From assembly GCF_000247695.1 (NCBI RefSeq), contig NW_004624776.1:9777577-9841576 (forward strand): a stretch of 64,000 bases of DNA. The letters run 5' to 3'. Below are positions 45,001-56,494 of this stretch, one piece after another. Positions within the stretch are counted from its first letter, which is position 1, and every line of letters begins with the position of its first letter. The translations under genes were made by a program, and so were the position numbers. The notes beneath the pieces were generated by a model that was not told where the DNA came from, did not search any database, and was given only the letters and a program-made list of their open reading frames with translations. The stretch comes from Heterocephalus glaber. Its lineage: Eukaryota > Chordata > Mammalia > Rodentia > Bathyergidae.

Positions 45001-48000
45001 GACGAGGACTGGGTGAAATAACCAAGGTTAATGTTGCAATTTCTGCCTTAGGCAGAAACTTACTCAAACATGATAAAGAGGGTATGAAGAATAATGAGTT
45101 ATTCTGTATTTGTACATGTGAAATCTGAGGTGCCAGTGGGATTTTCAACTGGAAAAGCATGTGTTTATAGCTCATGAGAATTATAACTTTGGAGCCATCA
45201 ACATATACATGGTAACTAGGTGGGAACTAGGGTGAGGAGAGAACCTGAGATGTGGTATTAAAATTACTGGTGTGTCAGTGAACAGACAAAAGAAAAGGAA
45301 TCTACACAGAAACACCTGACTTCAGGGTTTCAGAGATGGGGAATCAGGAAAACATGGTGATGATCTACAAGTCAAAGGAAAAAGGAAGGAGCCCTGAGTG
45401 TCAAAAACTACAGAAAGTTCAAGTTAAATGAGGGTAAAGCAATGTCTATATTGTTCAGAAGCAGATTCATTGGTTTTATGGGAGCCTGAAAACAGTGAAT
45501 TGAATAGGAGGCAGAGTAGTGCAGACAAGGAAACATAGGCAATGTTTTTAAGAACCTTAACTTGAGCCAGCTGAGGTGGCATATCCCTGACATCCCAGTA
45601 CTCAGGAGGCTGAGGCAGGAGGAGCTAGTTCGAGGCCAGCCTGGGTAACTTAGCAAGGTCCTGTCTCAAAACAAAAAAAAACCCATCAAAAAACCCCTCA
45701 ACTTGCAGAAGCACCCTTGTGACAGAATTTGCTAGAGATCTGGGATACAATGTGAATATGGCTGAAGAGACAGAGCAAAGAGAAAGCAAGATTGAAGGTG
45801 TCATAGGATTATTGATAAGCAGAATTCTCTGAAGTAGTGTTATGGGACAGATTCCAAAGCACAGGAAAAGGGTCAACACTTGGAAGGACATCTTTCAAGA
45901 ACTGATTGATTACTTACTTCTTAGCAACAGGTACACCAAGCTATGTACAAACTGCGTCTCAAAGCCACAGGGATCTCAAGTTCAACAAAACCCTCAAAAA
46001 CTAGAAAAACATAAAAGTAGATGCAGGCAAGTTTTCAGACACAGTCTAAAATTTGAAGTTTTCCATTTAATGACTTCTTTTTTCCCTCTTTGAAGAAGGA
46101 AGCAAGGTAATATCCTAAAGAGTAGGAAGTAAAACAGACTAAGGGAACAGAGAAAGTAAGGTTTGAACGGCTGTTACGAAAAGAGAAAACAGGAATCTTT
46201 AAGACCGATACCAACTCATGTGGGACCCACAAGTAACATATGTCTAAACTCACCTGTTGTACTGCCCTGAATTCCATTTGTAATTTTAGAGGAGCAAAGA
46301 GACCCTGGATGTTCCTTAGTGTGGAAAAATTCATTTTATCTTGGTTGAGCTGGAACTACAAAAGACAATGCATTGATACATATATAACACAATTCTTAAA
46401 CAAAAGAATTTAATATCCATAACAAAAACAAAGCACTTTAATTAATCTGATAAATTTTAGAACATTTATGTCTGTATTTTATCCACCTTGTGAAATTACA
46501 AAACTAATAAATTAAGGAATGCTTTTGATATTACAGAAGTATACTAAAGAAGTCAAAGACCTCTTCTCTGAAAACTATAGCACTTTGAAAAAAGATATTG
46601 AACATGATATCAGAAAATGGAAAGACATCCCTTGCTCCTGGGCAGGAAGGATCAACATAGTGAAAATGGCTATAATTCCAAAATTGCTATATAGATTCAG
46701 TGCAATCCCAATTGAAATCCCAGCAGCATACTTCATAGACCTTGAGAAAACAATCCAAAAATTCATTTGGAACAAGAGACTCAGAATAGCAAAAGCAATT
46801 CTAGGTAACAGAGATATGGCAGGGGGTATTACAACCCCCAACCTGAAACTATACTACAAAGCTACTGTGATAAAAACAGCATGGTACTGGCACAAAGAAA
46901 CAGACCTGAAGACCAGTGGAACAGATTAGAAGATGCAGAAACAACTCCAGACACACTCAGCCACCTCGCCTTTGACAAAGGAGCCAAACACCCTTGCTGA
47001 AGGAAAAATAGCCTCTTTAATAAATGGTGCTGGAGAAATTGGGTTTCAACTTGCCAAAGATTAAAACTAGCCCCATATCTCTCACCATGCAATAAACTAA
47101 AATCAAAATGGATTAAAGATCTAAATATAAAAACAGAAACGCTGAACCAGCTGGGAGAGAGGTTAGGTAGAACTCTTCAAGACATTGTGGTAGGAAAAGA
47201 CTTTATGAACAAAACCTCCATTGCCCGTGAACTAGCACAAACAATCAACAAATGGGATCTCTTTTTACTAAAAAGCTTCTGCACAGCAAGAGAAACCACC
47301 AGCAACGTGAAGAGACAACCCACAATGTGGGCAAAACTTTTCACCAGCAGTCCCTCAGACAAAGGTCTACTATCTCAAATCTATAAAGAACTTAAAAAAA
47401 TCAGACCTCCCAAATTTAAAGACCCAATCCAAAAATGGACATCTGAAATGAACAGACATTTCTCAGAAAAAGAAGTAGAAATGGCAAATAAACATACGAA
47501 AAAATGTTCAACATCACTGGTCATTTGAGAGATGTGAATAAAAACGCTGAGATTCCACCTCACTCCAGAAAGAATGGCTGCTATCATGAAATCAACCAAT
47601 AACAAATGCTGGCGGGGCTGTGGGGAAAGAGGAACCCTGCTCCACTGCTGGTGGGAATGTAGACTGGTGCAAGCACTGTGGAAATCAGTATGGAGATACC
47701 TCAAAGAACTAGGACTGGAAGTCCCATTTGACCCAGTTATTCCCCTGCTGGGGATCTTGCCCAAAGAATTAAAAGAATCATACCACAGTGATATATGTGC
47801 ACTCATGTTCATAGCAGTGCAGTTTGTAATAGCTAAAACTTGGAAACAGCCCAAATGCCCATCAACTGGAGACTGGATAAAGAAAATGTGGTTTTTTAAT
47901 AAAATGGAATACTACTCAGCCATCAAAAATTAGAAATTAGACATTTATTGCTAAATGGATGCACACTGTGGTGATACTCTTAAGTGAAATAAACAGGACA

Positions 48001-51000
48001 TACATGTGTAAATACCGAATAGTTTCTCTGTGAGAAACTGAAAGTGAAAATAAGGACTAAAAGGTATAATAGATAATGTGAAATAGGAAGAAAAGGGGCA
48101 AAGGGGAGGGGGAAGTGGGAGGGGTAGGGGAAAGGAAAGAAGGGAATGGAATTAATATGAGAAAATGAAAAAATGGAAACAATGTCTTTGTAAATAGGGA
48201 GGGATGGAGGTGTTGAAGGGAGGGCAGGGGAATGGGGAAAAAATAAGAGCCAAGAGAGACTATGTAAAGGTGCAGATTTCCAATGATGAACGTCATTATA
48301 CTGTATACTTAAAATGTACCAATAAAATAAAATTAAAAAAAAAAAGTATACTTAGTAAGGCATAAGCATTATTTCAGTGCTTCTGATTAGAAGTACTACA
48401 GAACTGGTTAGAGCAAAGAAAAGGTGCAAATAATTTGAGATCAGGAAATTTCACATGCACTGACAAAAACTGTGAACTTCCAAGTATGAAAATACATATT
48501 TCAAAGGATTTCATAAAGCAATACAGTAATCAAACCATATATCTTGTTAATTAAACTTCAATATTTAAATGTCATTCTTGTATTAATTCAGCTGTGAAAA
48601 TCGTCTGGAAAAAAAATCTATTCAATTTGTATTGGGTACTAATGAGCAATTTTTTCAGAATCATATTTTTATTTTTTTTTGGTACCAGGAATCAAACTCG
48701 GGTCCTTGTGCTTGTGCAGCAGCGACGAAACCATTGGGCTAAATCCCCAGCCAGAATCATATTTTTACTAAGCACCAATAATATTTTTAAGAAATGTTGA
48801 TCCTAATTTAATGTACCTCAGGCAAAATGAAATCAACTTGACTCTGGGTTCTAAAACAAAAGTTTTCTCAAAATAGCTCCTAATGATGGTAATACAATAT
48901 ACAAACAGAATGCTACAAAGATTTAAGTCAAGGTTACCATAAGGAAGAAAATGACTTCTTGTGATTATTTTTTAGTATATTACACTCTCTTAGTAAGATT
49001 TTTTTCTAACATTCATCCAAAAAAATCATTTTCATCAAAAATTTATTAAGAGATTAAGGACTAGTTGAGACATGACTGCGACCACATATATGAAGTTTAA
49101 AAGTTTAATGTCAGCTCAAAATGTATACTAGATACTGGGAAATGGGGAAAAAATGTTTAAATCGGAAGGGGGGGGGAAGGGATAAGAAAGAAAAAAAGAG
49201 AACAGAAGAAAAAATGGAAATAAGCTTTTATAAATGAGGGGAAGAGAGGTTAACGGGAGGGGAGGGGAATGTTTACAGCAGCACAACTTATAATAGCTAA
49301 ATCTTGGAAACAGCCCATATGTCTATCAACAGATGAATAAAGAAAATGTATTTATATATAGTAGAGTACTACTCTCCCATAAAGAAGGATAAACTTGAGT
49401 CATTTGTGGGAAAATGGATACAATAATCTTTAAGTGAAATAGACTGGACACACAAGTTTAAATATTCCATTGTTCCTCTTGTGTGAGAAACCCAAGGGGT
49501 AAATAAGGAGTATAACAGAGGAAAGATATTAGGAAGTAGGAAGAACATATTCAAATGGGAAGGGAAAAACAGAGGGGGAGAGGGAAGGGAAGAAAGGGAA
49601 AAGGGAAAAAAAGAGAATAAAAGGAAATAAATGGGACCAAAGCGTTTGTAAATGGGGAAAAGAAGGGTTGAAGGGAGAAGAATGGAAAAAAATAATTAAG
49701 ATATATTATGTACAGATACAAATTCCCTGTGATGAATGTGATCAATATGTACGGCAAATATGTACTAGTAAAAAAAAGTTTAAACAAAGTATGGTGTTAG
49801 CAACGTAGTTTTTAATTACAGCAAAACTTTGACAGGTCGTCCCTTAGGAAAAATCTGCATTCTACTATAGGCATATGATCTGATGTTTTAAGTGAAGGGT
49901 TTATTTTAGTTATCTTCTTGATGTATAAATATAATTTTATGTAGCAAAATTCAATTTATATAGCTATGATAAATACACCCAACTTGTGATTATTAAACTG
50001 CAATTATTAATCAACGTGTAAATTAGAAAACACTTGCAAAATCAGGCTGTGGTAATGTGTAATAAAATAGAAGAAACAGTGTATCCCAGAATCTAGCTGG
50101 GAAGATACTACAAATGGATCAAGGCTTCTCAACTGTTAGCAATACTGTTAAATTGGGGTGGAAAAATCTTTATTGTGGGACCTGTTCCATTCAACAGTAC
50201 CTGGGGCCAATGGATGCCAACATTAACAGTCTCTGCCAATTCCTAGCCATGCCACTTTTGATGACCAAAAATGTTTTCAGACATTGCTGTTTGAACCATG
50301 GGGTGCAAAAATACTAACCTGCCCTAACTGAGAACCACTAGTGGAGATAAGGGTCATTTCCCATCACTGTCACCAAGGGAGCTTCCAATCAGACAGCTGC
50401 CTGAGGCCACAAACATGCCAAGGGGTGGGCTATTTAATAACTCTCCAGACTGAAACTTAAGTTGAGCAGTTTACCCAAGTTTATTTAGCTAATAAATGTG
50501 GTACGTTTGTGGTTCAACTACACAATCCATGCTAAAAGCCTTTAATATGGTAGATAATTTCAGGACCACAGAATTTTTTTTAGAAAGCCTACCTGCCATA
50601 AGCCAAGTCTGAAGATTTAGGAAGTTGACAGACTCTTCACCATTTTGGCCCATCTCATTCAAAGTTTCTCTGGTCAAAGTTTCTCTTAATATGTATTGGT
50701 CAGAAAAGAACTAGTATTCCAAATCTAATGGCCAGACTAATTACATAGGAAAGCACAGAGTATAATAGCCTTGATTTGAACATTATTAATAAAGGCCAAA
50801 AATGTATGTACTATTCTTTTTAGTAGCTAATCTGCTGGCTTATACTTAGCATATATTCAATTAAAATTATCAAATTTTATGTAACAAGTCAGGTTTATCT
50901 GACCTAAAGTGTATATAATTCACTTTTTTTTTTTTAACCCAAATGCAGAATTTCATACTAGCCTCTATAAACGTTTTTCTTGAGGTTTTGGCCTAGTCCT

Positions 51001-54000
51001 TTTCCATGATACACTTCAACTATTCATCAAAATGACCTAACATCAGATTTTTCACCAAACCAACCCCCCCCCACACACGTGTATATATATATATATATAT
51101 ATATGTATATGTATGTATATATGTGTGTGTGTGTATATATATATGTATATGTATATATGCTTTTTATGATTACCCTCAAGTCTCTGTAAAACACAGCCTT
51201 CCTAAGTATTTATCATATGCCTAAGATGAAGGTAAAGGACAAGATCCTAATCAAAATACCCTCATGAATTGATAACTCCTTAGTCACTGCTGTCTAGTAT
51301 AGTTACCAGCTACAAACAATTCATTCTAAACTACAACCCACCATTTTATCCTCAAATGTATCCCTTGTCAGGTAATTTGATCCCTATATTGACCCAACTG
51401 GCAATTTAATAAAAGAGTAAATGAAGATTAAGTTGTTATGAGTTCTTCAGATGCTGGTGATCACTGCTTACTTCACTAAATGCTCACAGTCATCTACTTA
51501 ACAGTTCACTTAAGAATGGAGCCAGGGACCAATTTAACCTCAAACTACTTTTAATTAGATCTCTTTTAGTAAGGTGGAATAGTTATTTATCTTCAATTTA
51601 AAGACAATTTTTATGTCTCCCATTATTTCTCAAAAATGATCTTATGGTTTCATAATCATATTCATATATTTTTAAAGCTATTCTGAGTTGTCAACTTCTG
51701 AGCGTAAAACCTGAATGCACTTAAGCAACTAGGAGCTCTTGTACTTTTTCATCTTATTTGAACTTTCATTTTTTTTTTTTTTGGTACCGGGGATCGAACT
51801 TAGGTCCTCGCGCTTGCACAGCAGGCAGCGAAACCACTGAGCTAAATCCCTAGCCCTGAACTTTCATTTGTTAATTCTATTATTTGTTCTGCTCTTACAC
51901 CAAGATCTTTCCTACAAGGCAAAAAAAAGACATTAAAAGAAGGAACTGATGAGTGGTTGCTGCATCCTTGGGCCTCTTTAGCATTCTTTGAAGCCCCCTA
52001 CCTACTGTTTATCCTCTCCATTAAGTTTTACACATGTGAAGAATGGGGCTTATGTCACACTCTGTGTACCTGTGGCTAGTGGATATGTCTGTCCCTCAGA
52101 AACTTGAAAATCCAAGGCTTAAGAGGTCAAAGCTAGATCATCCAAATCTGTAATTGGCACTTGGATATCAAAAGCAAAAGAGGGAAAAAATAGGTTCATC
52201 AAATGAAGAAATTATTATGAGAACAGAAAAAGAGCAACTTTTAGAGGGGTTCGTTAATTTAAAAAAACACACAATAGGATGTGTAGAAAATAAAGTAAAA
52301 TGGTGTTAACGACAATTTGAAATCTTATGAAAGACTGAAAGTAAGGCCTCAAGGTCGGATCTTCAGAACCAGAATTGTTTTTATAAAATAAACCCACAAG
52401 TTTTCCTAAAAGTGTTTTACTATGAGGGGACAAAAATAAAGACACAGATAACAACTTACATTTTTTTCTGATAATTCAAGAGGATGACTTGGTAATAGTT
52501 CATTTTTCACACAAGAAAAACTGGAAGAAAAAAATTTAAATGGGAGATTACATATCACCTCAATATCCATTGCTCAATAACACATCTACCAAGAATATGA
52601 CTATAATAATATGGCAAAGGGGCTGGAAATGTAACTTAGTGGTAGAACACATGCTTAGCATGCATGAGGCATTGGGGTTCAATACTCAGCAACCCCTCCC
52701 CCAAATTATGATTTGTACCTATGGGATGAAGGAGGTTTTTTGGGGGGGGCGGGGTGAGATGGGTAAAATACTCCATATTTTGATTATGGTAATAGTTACA
52801 GAAATTGAGATGTGTTAAAATTCGTAGAACTGCATACCAAAAGAAAACAGTCAAATATTCTGTACCATAATTGCACAGTCAAATACTCTGTACCATAAAT
52901 GCTTTGAAATGTATCTATTACAGATATTGGGGGCCAAGACTTCAGTCACCAAAGGAAACCCTCCAAAATCTGTGCTAAATGATATTCTATTCTAGAAAGA
53001 ATTTAATAATGTGTTTATTACTCTAATGAGATGCTTCTTGCACTATATAAAATACCTAAGCCTCTTTCTTCAGGTCTAACAGACATTCAGTATTTAATGT
53101 CTTTCATAAACATGGTGGACATCTGCATGGCATTTACTGACACATACTAAGTACAGTTAGGTGATGCACAGCTAGAACCAGATTACTGATCTTTATCATG
53201 CTGAATATTAAACCAGAATCTGAGAGCTAAAACTTTAGAAATCCTGCAGCAGTCATTTACTGAATATTGTCTTTGTACAGAACATTATCCAAGAAGTCAA
53301 ATTTGAATACAGTCCTTTTTAGACATTTTTCTGTGTAACTAGAAAGAAAACAAAAAAGAACAAGCAGCAGAGCAATTGAGTAACTTGCCCAGGGGGAGAC
53401 ATCTAGTAAAGAGCAGAGCCAGGATCCAAATCCGGGCAGCCTGAGTTGAGTCCATCCTCTTACCTGCTATATTCTAGTGTCCCCCAAAGACAAGTGAATT
53501 ACTCCAATAGTTAATAAGATAAAAAGGGAGGCAAATGACTAAGTTAGGAGTAGCAGAAAGAAGAACCCTACCAAATCAAGCTACTGGGTGTCACCTACTA
53601 GCAGGATGACCTATTCGGGGAACCTACTACTTTGACAAGATCTTTCCTCCACCACTGAAAATATCTAGGCCTCTTCTCTTCCTACTCTGTCAAGGTATAT
53701 TACTTGCTACCTCCCAAATCAAATATACACTTATAACCTATCAAAATATTTAAAGAATTATGTGAAAAGTAAAAAATAATTCACAGAAATATTTTATTAC
53801 AACAAAGACAAAGCCACAACTCCACCATGTACCCTTTCCGTAGAAGATCATGACTTTCAAAAGGCCCACTTGCTGAAAGTTCAGTAACTGGAATAGTGTC
53901 CTTTAGCTGAGATCCAAGTCCTCTGGTATTCTACAACACAAATAAAAAACACAATTAAATATAAATTTAACACATATAAAGAGAATACCTACGTTAAAAA

Positions 54001-56494
54001 GTATTATTTAATGGGCCCAGGGATTTAGCTCAGTGGTTCCAGCGCCTGCCTCGCAAGCGCAAGGTCCCAAGTTCGATCCCCGGTACCAAAAAAAAAAAGT
54101 ATTATTTAAGTAGGAGAGAAACAAGGACTACTGCCTTCAAAGAATCCACAATCTAGACCATGAAACGGTGCCTTAAGAATTATGATGGACATATAAGCTG
54201 CAATAAATAGTTTTAAAATTTAGGGGCAAAAGGACCCTGAATGAGAGAGGAAATAGAAAATAACAAGGATAAAGGTATGAAAATATAAATGAACAAGCTA
54301 GAAGCAGTTTGAGCAAGTCACAAGTAGTTTGAGATGATTGGCTAAATACACATATGAATGAGATAGAAGCCTGGCAAAATTAAAAAACATTAAGTCTTAC
54401 ATGGAAAGAAATTGAACTTTTACTCTAAATTTGACAGACAGTCTCTGAAGGGTCATGATATGACTAATCTGATTTGATTTCACTGAAAAGATCCCTCCTT
54501 TAGACTGCAATGTTTCACAGAGAATGAAAACATTGAGGACAGAATATCCTGAGGAATACCATCTTTAAGGGCAAGAAAAAATAGGAGTAGGAACAGACAG
54601 GATAACTAGAAAATAGCAGTCACAGAAGCTAAGAGAAAAAAGGAATTGTGAAGTTTGATTTTTATGAGAATGACATGACCAATTGAAAAAAAATCAGCGT
54701 AAAACAAAAAAAAAATTTAAGTGCATTTGGAACTATACAATCAATCTGTATTTTCAATCACCAAATATTAGTACCTATTCTGTATCAGGGCCTCTGCTAG
54801 GTGAAGATACAGGTCTACCTCCCAGGGCTTACTCTAATGGAGATACAGTAACAAGCAAATAAAAACGCTAACTTTAAACCACTGACTGCTCAGCTACAAT
54901 ACTTCCGTAATTCTGCAGAAAAACACAGAACAGCTACAGGTAGTTTGGTATCTAATCTTACACTATTCTAAGGGAGACTATTCTGAGGAACCATCTTTTA
55001 ACCGATTTCTTAATCCATCTGTATGTTTTAATTGATCAGATACTTTATCATGTTCATGGTTTCTTCACTCTCCTACCCTTGACCAGGCTCTCACAGCATT
55101 CTACTGGGTCTTACTGCTCAAGACTAACTTATTTTCCAATACTGCATATGAGGGTTTTACTAAAGCACACCTCCCCCCCAAAGCTGCTAAAACCAAACCA
55201 AACAAAACCCTTTCATTGGTTCATCAATGTCTGAAGAATAAGGTCAAAGGTCCTTAGCCTGGAACTTGGGAACCCGCACATCAGGTTTCCACCTCCCTAT
55301 GTACAGGACCTTATGGAAAAGAATCTGGAATCTAGTGTGGACTATCACAAACCTGGTTTGTGACTGCCAGCAAAGTACACAACTCTCTGGCCCTCTTTAC
55401 TCATTCTGTACCAGGTAGCTGAACTCTTTCCAGGACTGGAGTTGTAAGATTAACTTTCCAAATGTTACCATCTAAATTATCCTACATGAGCATCCTCCTC
55501 CTGGCAGAATCCTTTATTATAATGTGACAAAAAAAGGTTTCTTCTGTGTACCAAGAAAGTGGGAATTCTGATCTCTGGGTTTTACTGCTATCATCATCTT
55601 TCCAATTTCTTTCTGTAAAATATCAGAATAAGTACTTAAGGATTCTAATAAAGTAACGGACGAAAACAAATATATTAAGTACTAATAATCAGTTACACTT
55701 GAAAATGTTCATCAAACTTTACAGTGATTAGCAGTATTTTCCAAAAGAAGCTTTCTAGACTTGGCCAGGTAGCCCACATGCAGCGTTGATACCTGAGTCA
55801 GTGGCAATGAATATTCAAGCATCTTCTCAAATATCACAACTTTTAAGTAAAAGGGAACGGAGAGATTGGGGGGTGGAGCAGACAGCAGAGGTGAAAAGGG
55901 GGAGAAAGAGATGTATTAATGATGACTAATGAGGAATTACAACTGATTTCCCCCCACTCCCCAACACATGGCCTACTGCAAACTCTAGGAAAATGTAAAG
56001 AAAGACTGAATTACATAAATGTGACCTATTGTTATAGGTTGGTCATCAAGCAATTACAAGAGACAGGAGATTGGGAAGGGGAATAGGGCTTGAGGCCTCC
56101 GAGGTCCCAGATGTTACATCAGGGAGAGAGGAGTCGGCGGCGCCATCGCATAAAACTTTTGAGCTTTCGGGTTTGCCCTGGTTAGTTGCGCGCCAGGCAA
56201 GAGACAGGGACCTGCTGTGGGTCTTGGAGAAGGACACATGCAAGCCGGCAGAAGAGGAATAAAAACAGGATAAAGCCGAACCGCTGCTCACGGGACCAGA
56301 GCTTGAGCCAGGCCCGGGAGACAGCCACAATGCACATCAACCCCGTGACTCGACAGATCTGGGGACGCAAAGCTGGCCTCATTCCCACGCCACAGCCGCC
56401 AGCCTAAGACGAGCTGGGAGGCTACAGCCTGTTTCTGCGGGTAACCACGCCAACCCCGCCTGGAACTCGGGCTGCCCGGGGGGTCACTCACCAT
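38953..56494 (-). CDS. POMP: POMP, proteasome maturation protein (spliced coding region)
   Basis: Six coding exons on the minus strand join as 56492-56494, 53833-53930, 52460-52520, 46254-46355, 42761-42854 and 38953-39020. This gives 426 nt or 141 residues, the human POMP length, with every intron GT-AG. POMP (UMP1, proteassemblin) is the chaperone that binds the half-proteasome, supports beta-subunit incorporation, particularly beta5, and becomes the first substrate of the finished 20S core. Recognisable blocks are [20 protein letters not shown] near the N-terminus, the central [20 protein letters not shown] and the C-terminal [14 protein letters not shown]. Compared with the human protein as I recall it, only about seven residues differ, including a charge swap to K115. 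In people, POMP lesions cause KLICK syndrome and an autoinflammatory disease. Identity is secure. Confidence 0.98.
39112..39318 (+). mobile_element. Old L1 3' UTR fragment
   Basis: CCTATGGTTGCCTGGGGCTG followed by GGTGGGGGACTGACTGCAAA and CAGAACTGTACAACTAAAAC is the typical tail of old L1 elements. Confidence 0.65.
41760..41885. repeat. L2-type repeat end
   Basis: CCACTGTATATTCAGAGCCT and TTAACACATAATATTTGACT then AATAAATACT fit the common old repeat end. Confidence 0.45.
42660..42755. repeat. L2-type repeat end next to POMP exon 5
   Basis: ACATTCCACAAGGACAAGGA then CTTGTTGCTGTCACCAAGCC ends a few bases from the exon 5 donor. Confidence 0.4.
42761..42854 (-). CDS. POMP: POMP exon 5 (residues 89-119)
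   Basis: The acceptor TTTTCCCAAAG ends at 42855 and the donor CAATG then GTAAGT starts at 42760. It encodes [17 protein letters not shown] then [14 protein letters not shown]. The lysine at residue 115 stands where I recall glutamate in human. Confidence 0.96.
43590..43800 (+). repeat. MIR SINE
   Basis: GAGCTGGATTCAAATTTAAC, then CAGTTTCTTCATCTGGAAAA and CACTGGCACATAGTTGGTAC fit the whole MIR order. Confidence 0.7.
45566..45685 (+). repeat. B1 SINE
   Basis: GCCAGCTGAGGTGGCATATC, CAGTACTCAGGAGGCTGAGG and GAGGCCAGCCTGGGTAAC precede an A-rich tail. Confidence 0.88.
46254..46355 (-). CDS. POMP: POMP exon 4 (residues 55-88)
   Basis: The acceptor GTCTTTTGTAG ends at 46356 and the donor CAACAG then GTGAGT starts at 46253. 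The 102-base exon (34 codons, phase 0 at both ends) encodes [18 protein letters not shown] then [16 protein letters not shown], the core of the chaperone. Confidence 0.97.
46546..48343 (+). mobile_element. 5'-truncated L1 with target duplication (ORF2 end and 3' UTR)
   Basis: AAGTATACT at 46537-46545 and 48344-48352 flank a 1.8 kb L1. It keeps the C-terminal third of ORF2 with blocks such as [20 protein letters not shown] and [19 protein letters not shown], broken by stops and frameshifts so that it is dead. The 3' UTR has a purine-rich tract near 48090-48250 and a short A tail. It is antisense to POMP. Confidence 0.92.
48672..48751 (-). repeat. ID SINE with 16-base target duplication
   Basis: CAGAATCATATTTTTA lies at 48656-48671 and at 48752-48767, flanking a reversed ID of the variant with a CTGCTGCACAAG-type middle. 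Confidence 0.92.
49137..49268 (+). mobile_element. L1 3' UTR purine-rich piece
   Basis: The sequence GGGAAATGGGG through GGGAGGGGAGGGGAAT matches the 3' UTR tract of the adjoining L1s but lacks the ORF2 part. Confidence 0.6.
49269..49785 (+). mobile_element. L1 3' end, second in tandem
   Basis: It opens within ORF2 (TAATAGCTAAATCTTGGAAA, ACAGCCCATATGTCTATCAA) and runs through the 3' UTR with a second purine tract at 49555-49690 and an A-rich end. Confidence 0.8.
50120..50340 (+). mobile_element. MER20-like hAT element
   Basis: AAGGCTTCTCAACTGTTAGC at the start, TGACCAAAAATGTTTTCAGA inside and CTGAGAACCACTAGTG at the end reproduce MER20 with its inverted ends. Confidence 0.75.
51062..51160. 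repeat. Compound TA/TG microsatellite
   Basis: A C-run is followed by ACACAC, then alternating TA, TATG and TG repeats. It is likely length-variable. Confidence 0.9.
51771..51856 (-). repeat. ID SINE with 12-base target duplication
   Basis: TGAACTTTCATT at 51759-51770 and 51857-51868 bracket a reversed ID. Confidence 0.92.
52460..52520 (-). CDS. POMP: POMP exon 3 (residues 34-54)
   Basis: The acceptor TTTCTTCCAG ends at 52521 and the donor is AAAAAAT then GTAAGT at 52459. The 61-base exon encodes [20 protein letters not shown] in full agreement with the mammalian protein. Confidence 0.96.
52619..52703 (+). repeat. Old ID-like SINE
   Basis: GGGGCTGGAAATGTAACTTA then GTGGTAGAACACATGCTTAG and GTTCAATACTCAGCAACCCC is an older, diverged ID form close to the tRNA-like ancestor. 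Confidence 0.7.
53365..53480 (-). repeat. MIR SINE
   Basis: GAGTAACTTGCCCAGGGGGA and GAGCAGAGCCAGGATCCAAA on the plus strand are the reverse MIR core. Confidence 0.75.
53833..53930 (-). CDS. POMP: POMP exon 2 (residues 2-33)
   Basis: The acceptor TTTGTGTTGTAG ends at 53931 and the donor AAAGG then GTACAT starts at 53832. It encodes [18 protein letters not shown] then [14 protein letters not shown], ending two bases into a glycine codon. The donor is weaker than the others (GTACAT in place of GTAAGT). Confidence 0.96.
54012..54094 (+). repeat. ID SINE with 14-base or longer target duplication
   Basis: AAAGTATTATTTAA ends at 54011 and recurs ending at 54109, around a near-consensus ID (GTTCGATCCCCGGTACC). 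Confidence 0.93.
54765..54870. repeat. L2-type repeat end
   Basis: GTACCTATTCTGTATCAGGG then GCTAGGTGAAGATACAGG matches the common old repeat also seen near 19815. Confidence 0.5.

Larger units (their letters stand above)
42855..46253 (-). other. POMP: POMP intron 4
   Basis: A 3.4 kb intron with a MIR and a B1. Other parts are unassigned. Confidence 0.85.
46356..52459 (-). other. POMP: POMP intron 3
   Basis: A 6.1 kb intron loaded with L1 pieces in antisense orientation, two IDs, a MER20-like element and a TA/TG microsatellite. Confidence 0.85.
52521..53832 (-). other. POMP: POMP intron 2
   Basis: A 1.3 kb intron with an old ID-like SINE and a MIR; otherwise unassigned. Confidence 0.85.
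53931..56491 (-). other. POMP: POMP intron 1
   Basis: A 2.6 kb first intron with an ID and an L2-type end. The part 54880-55900 is unassigned, and the end near exon 1 enters the CpG island. Confidence 0.85.

Noticed and set aside
44060..45175. Hydrophobic or serine-rich minus-strand open frames in POMP intron 4
   Set aside because: Low-complexity, purine-rich DNA gives such translations. POMP splicing skips this region and no domain is visible.
46519..47933. Reverse-transcriptase-like open frames as a possible active gene
   Set aside because: They are fragments of one 5'-truncated L1 with frameshifts and stops; not a functional gene.
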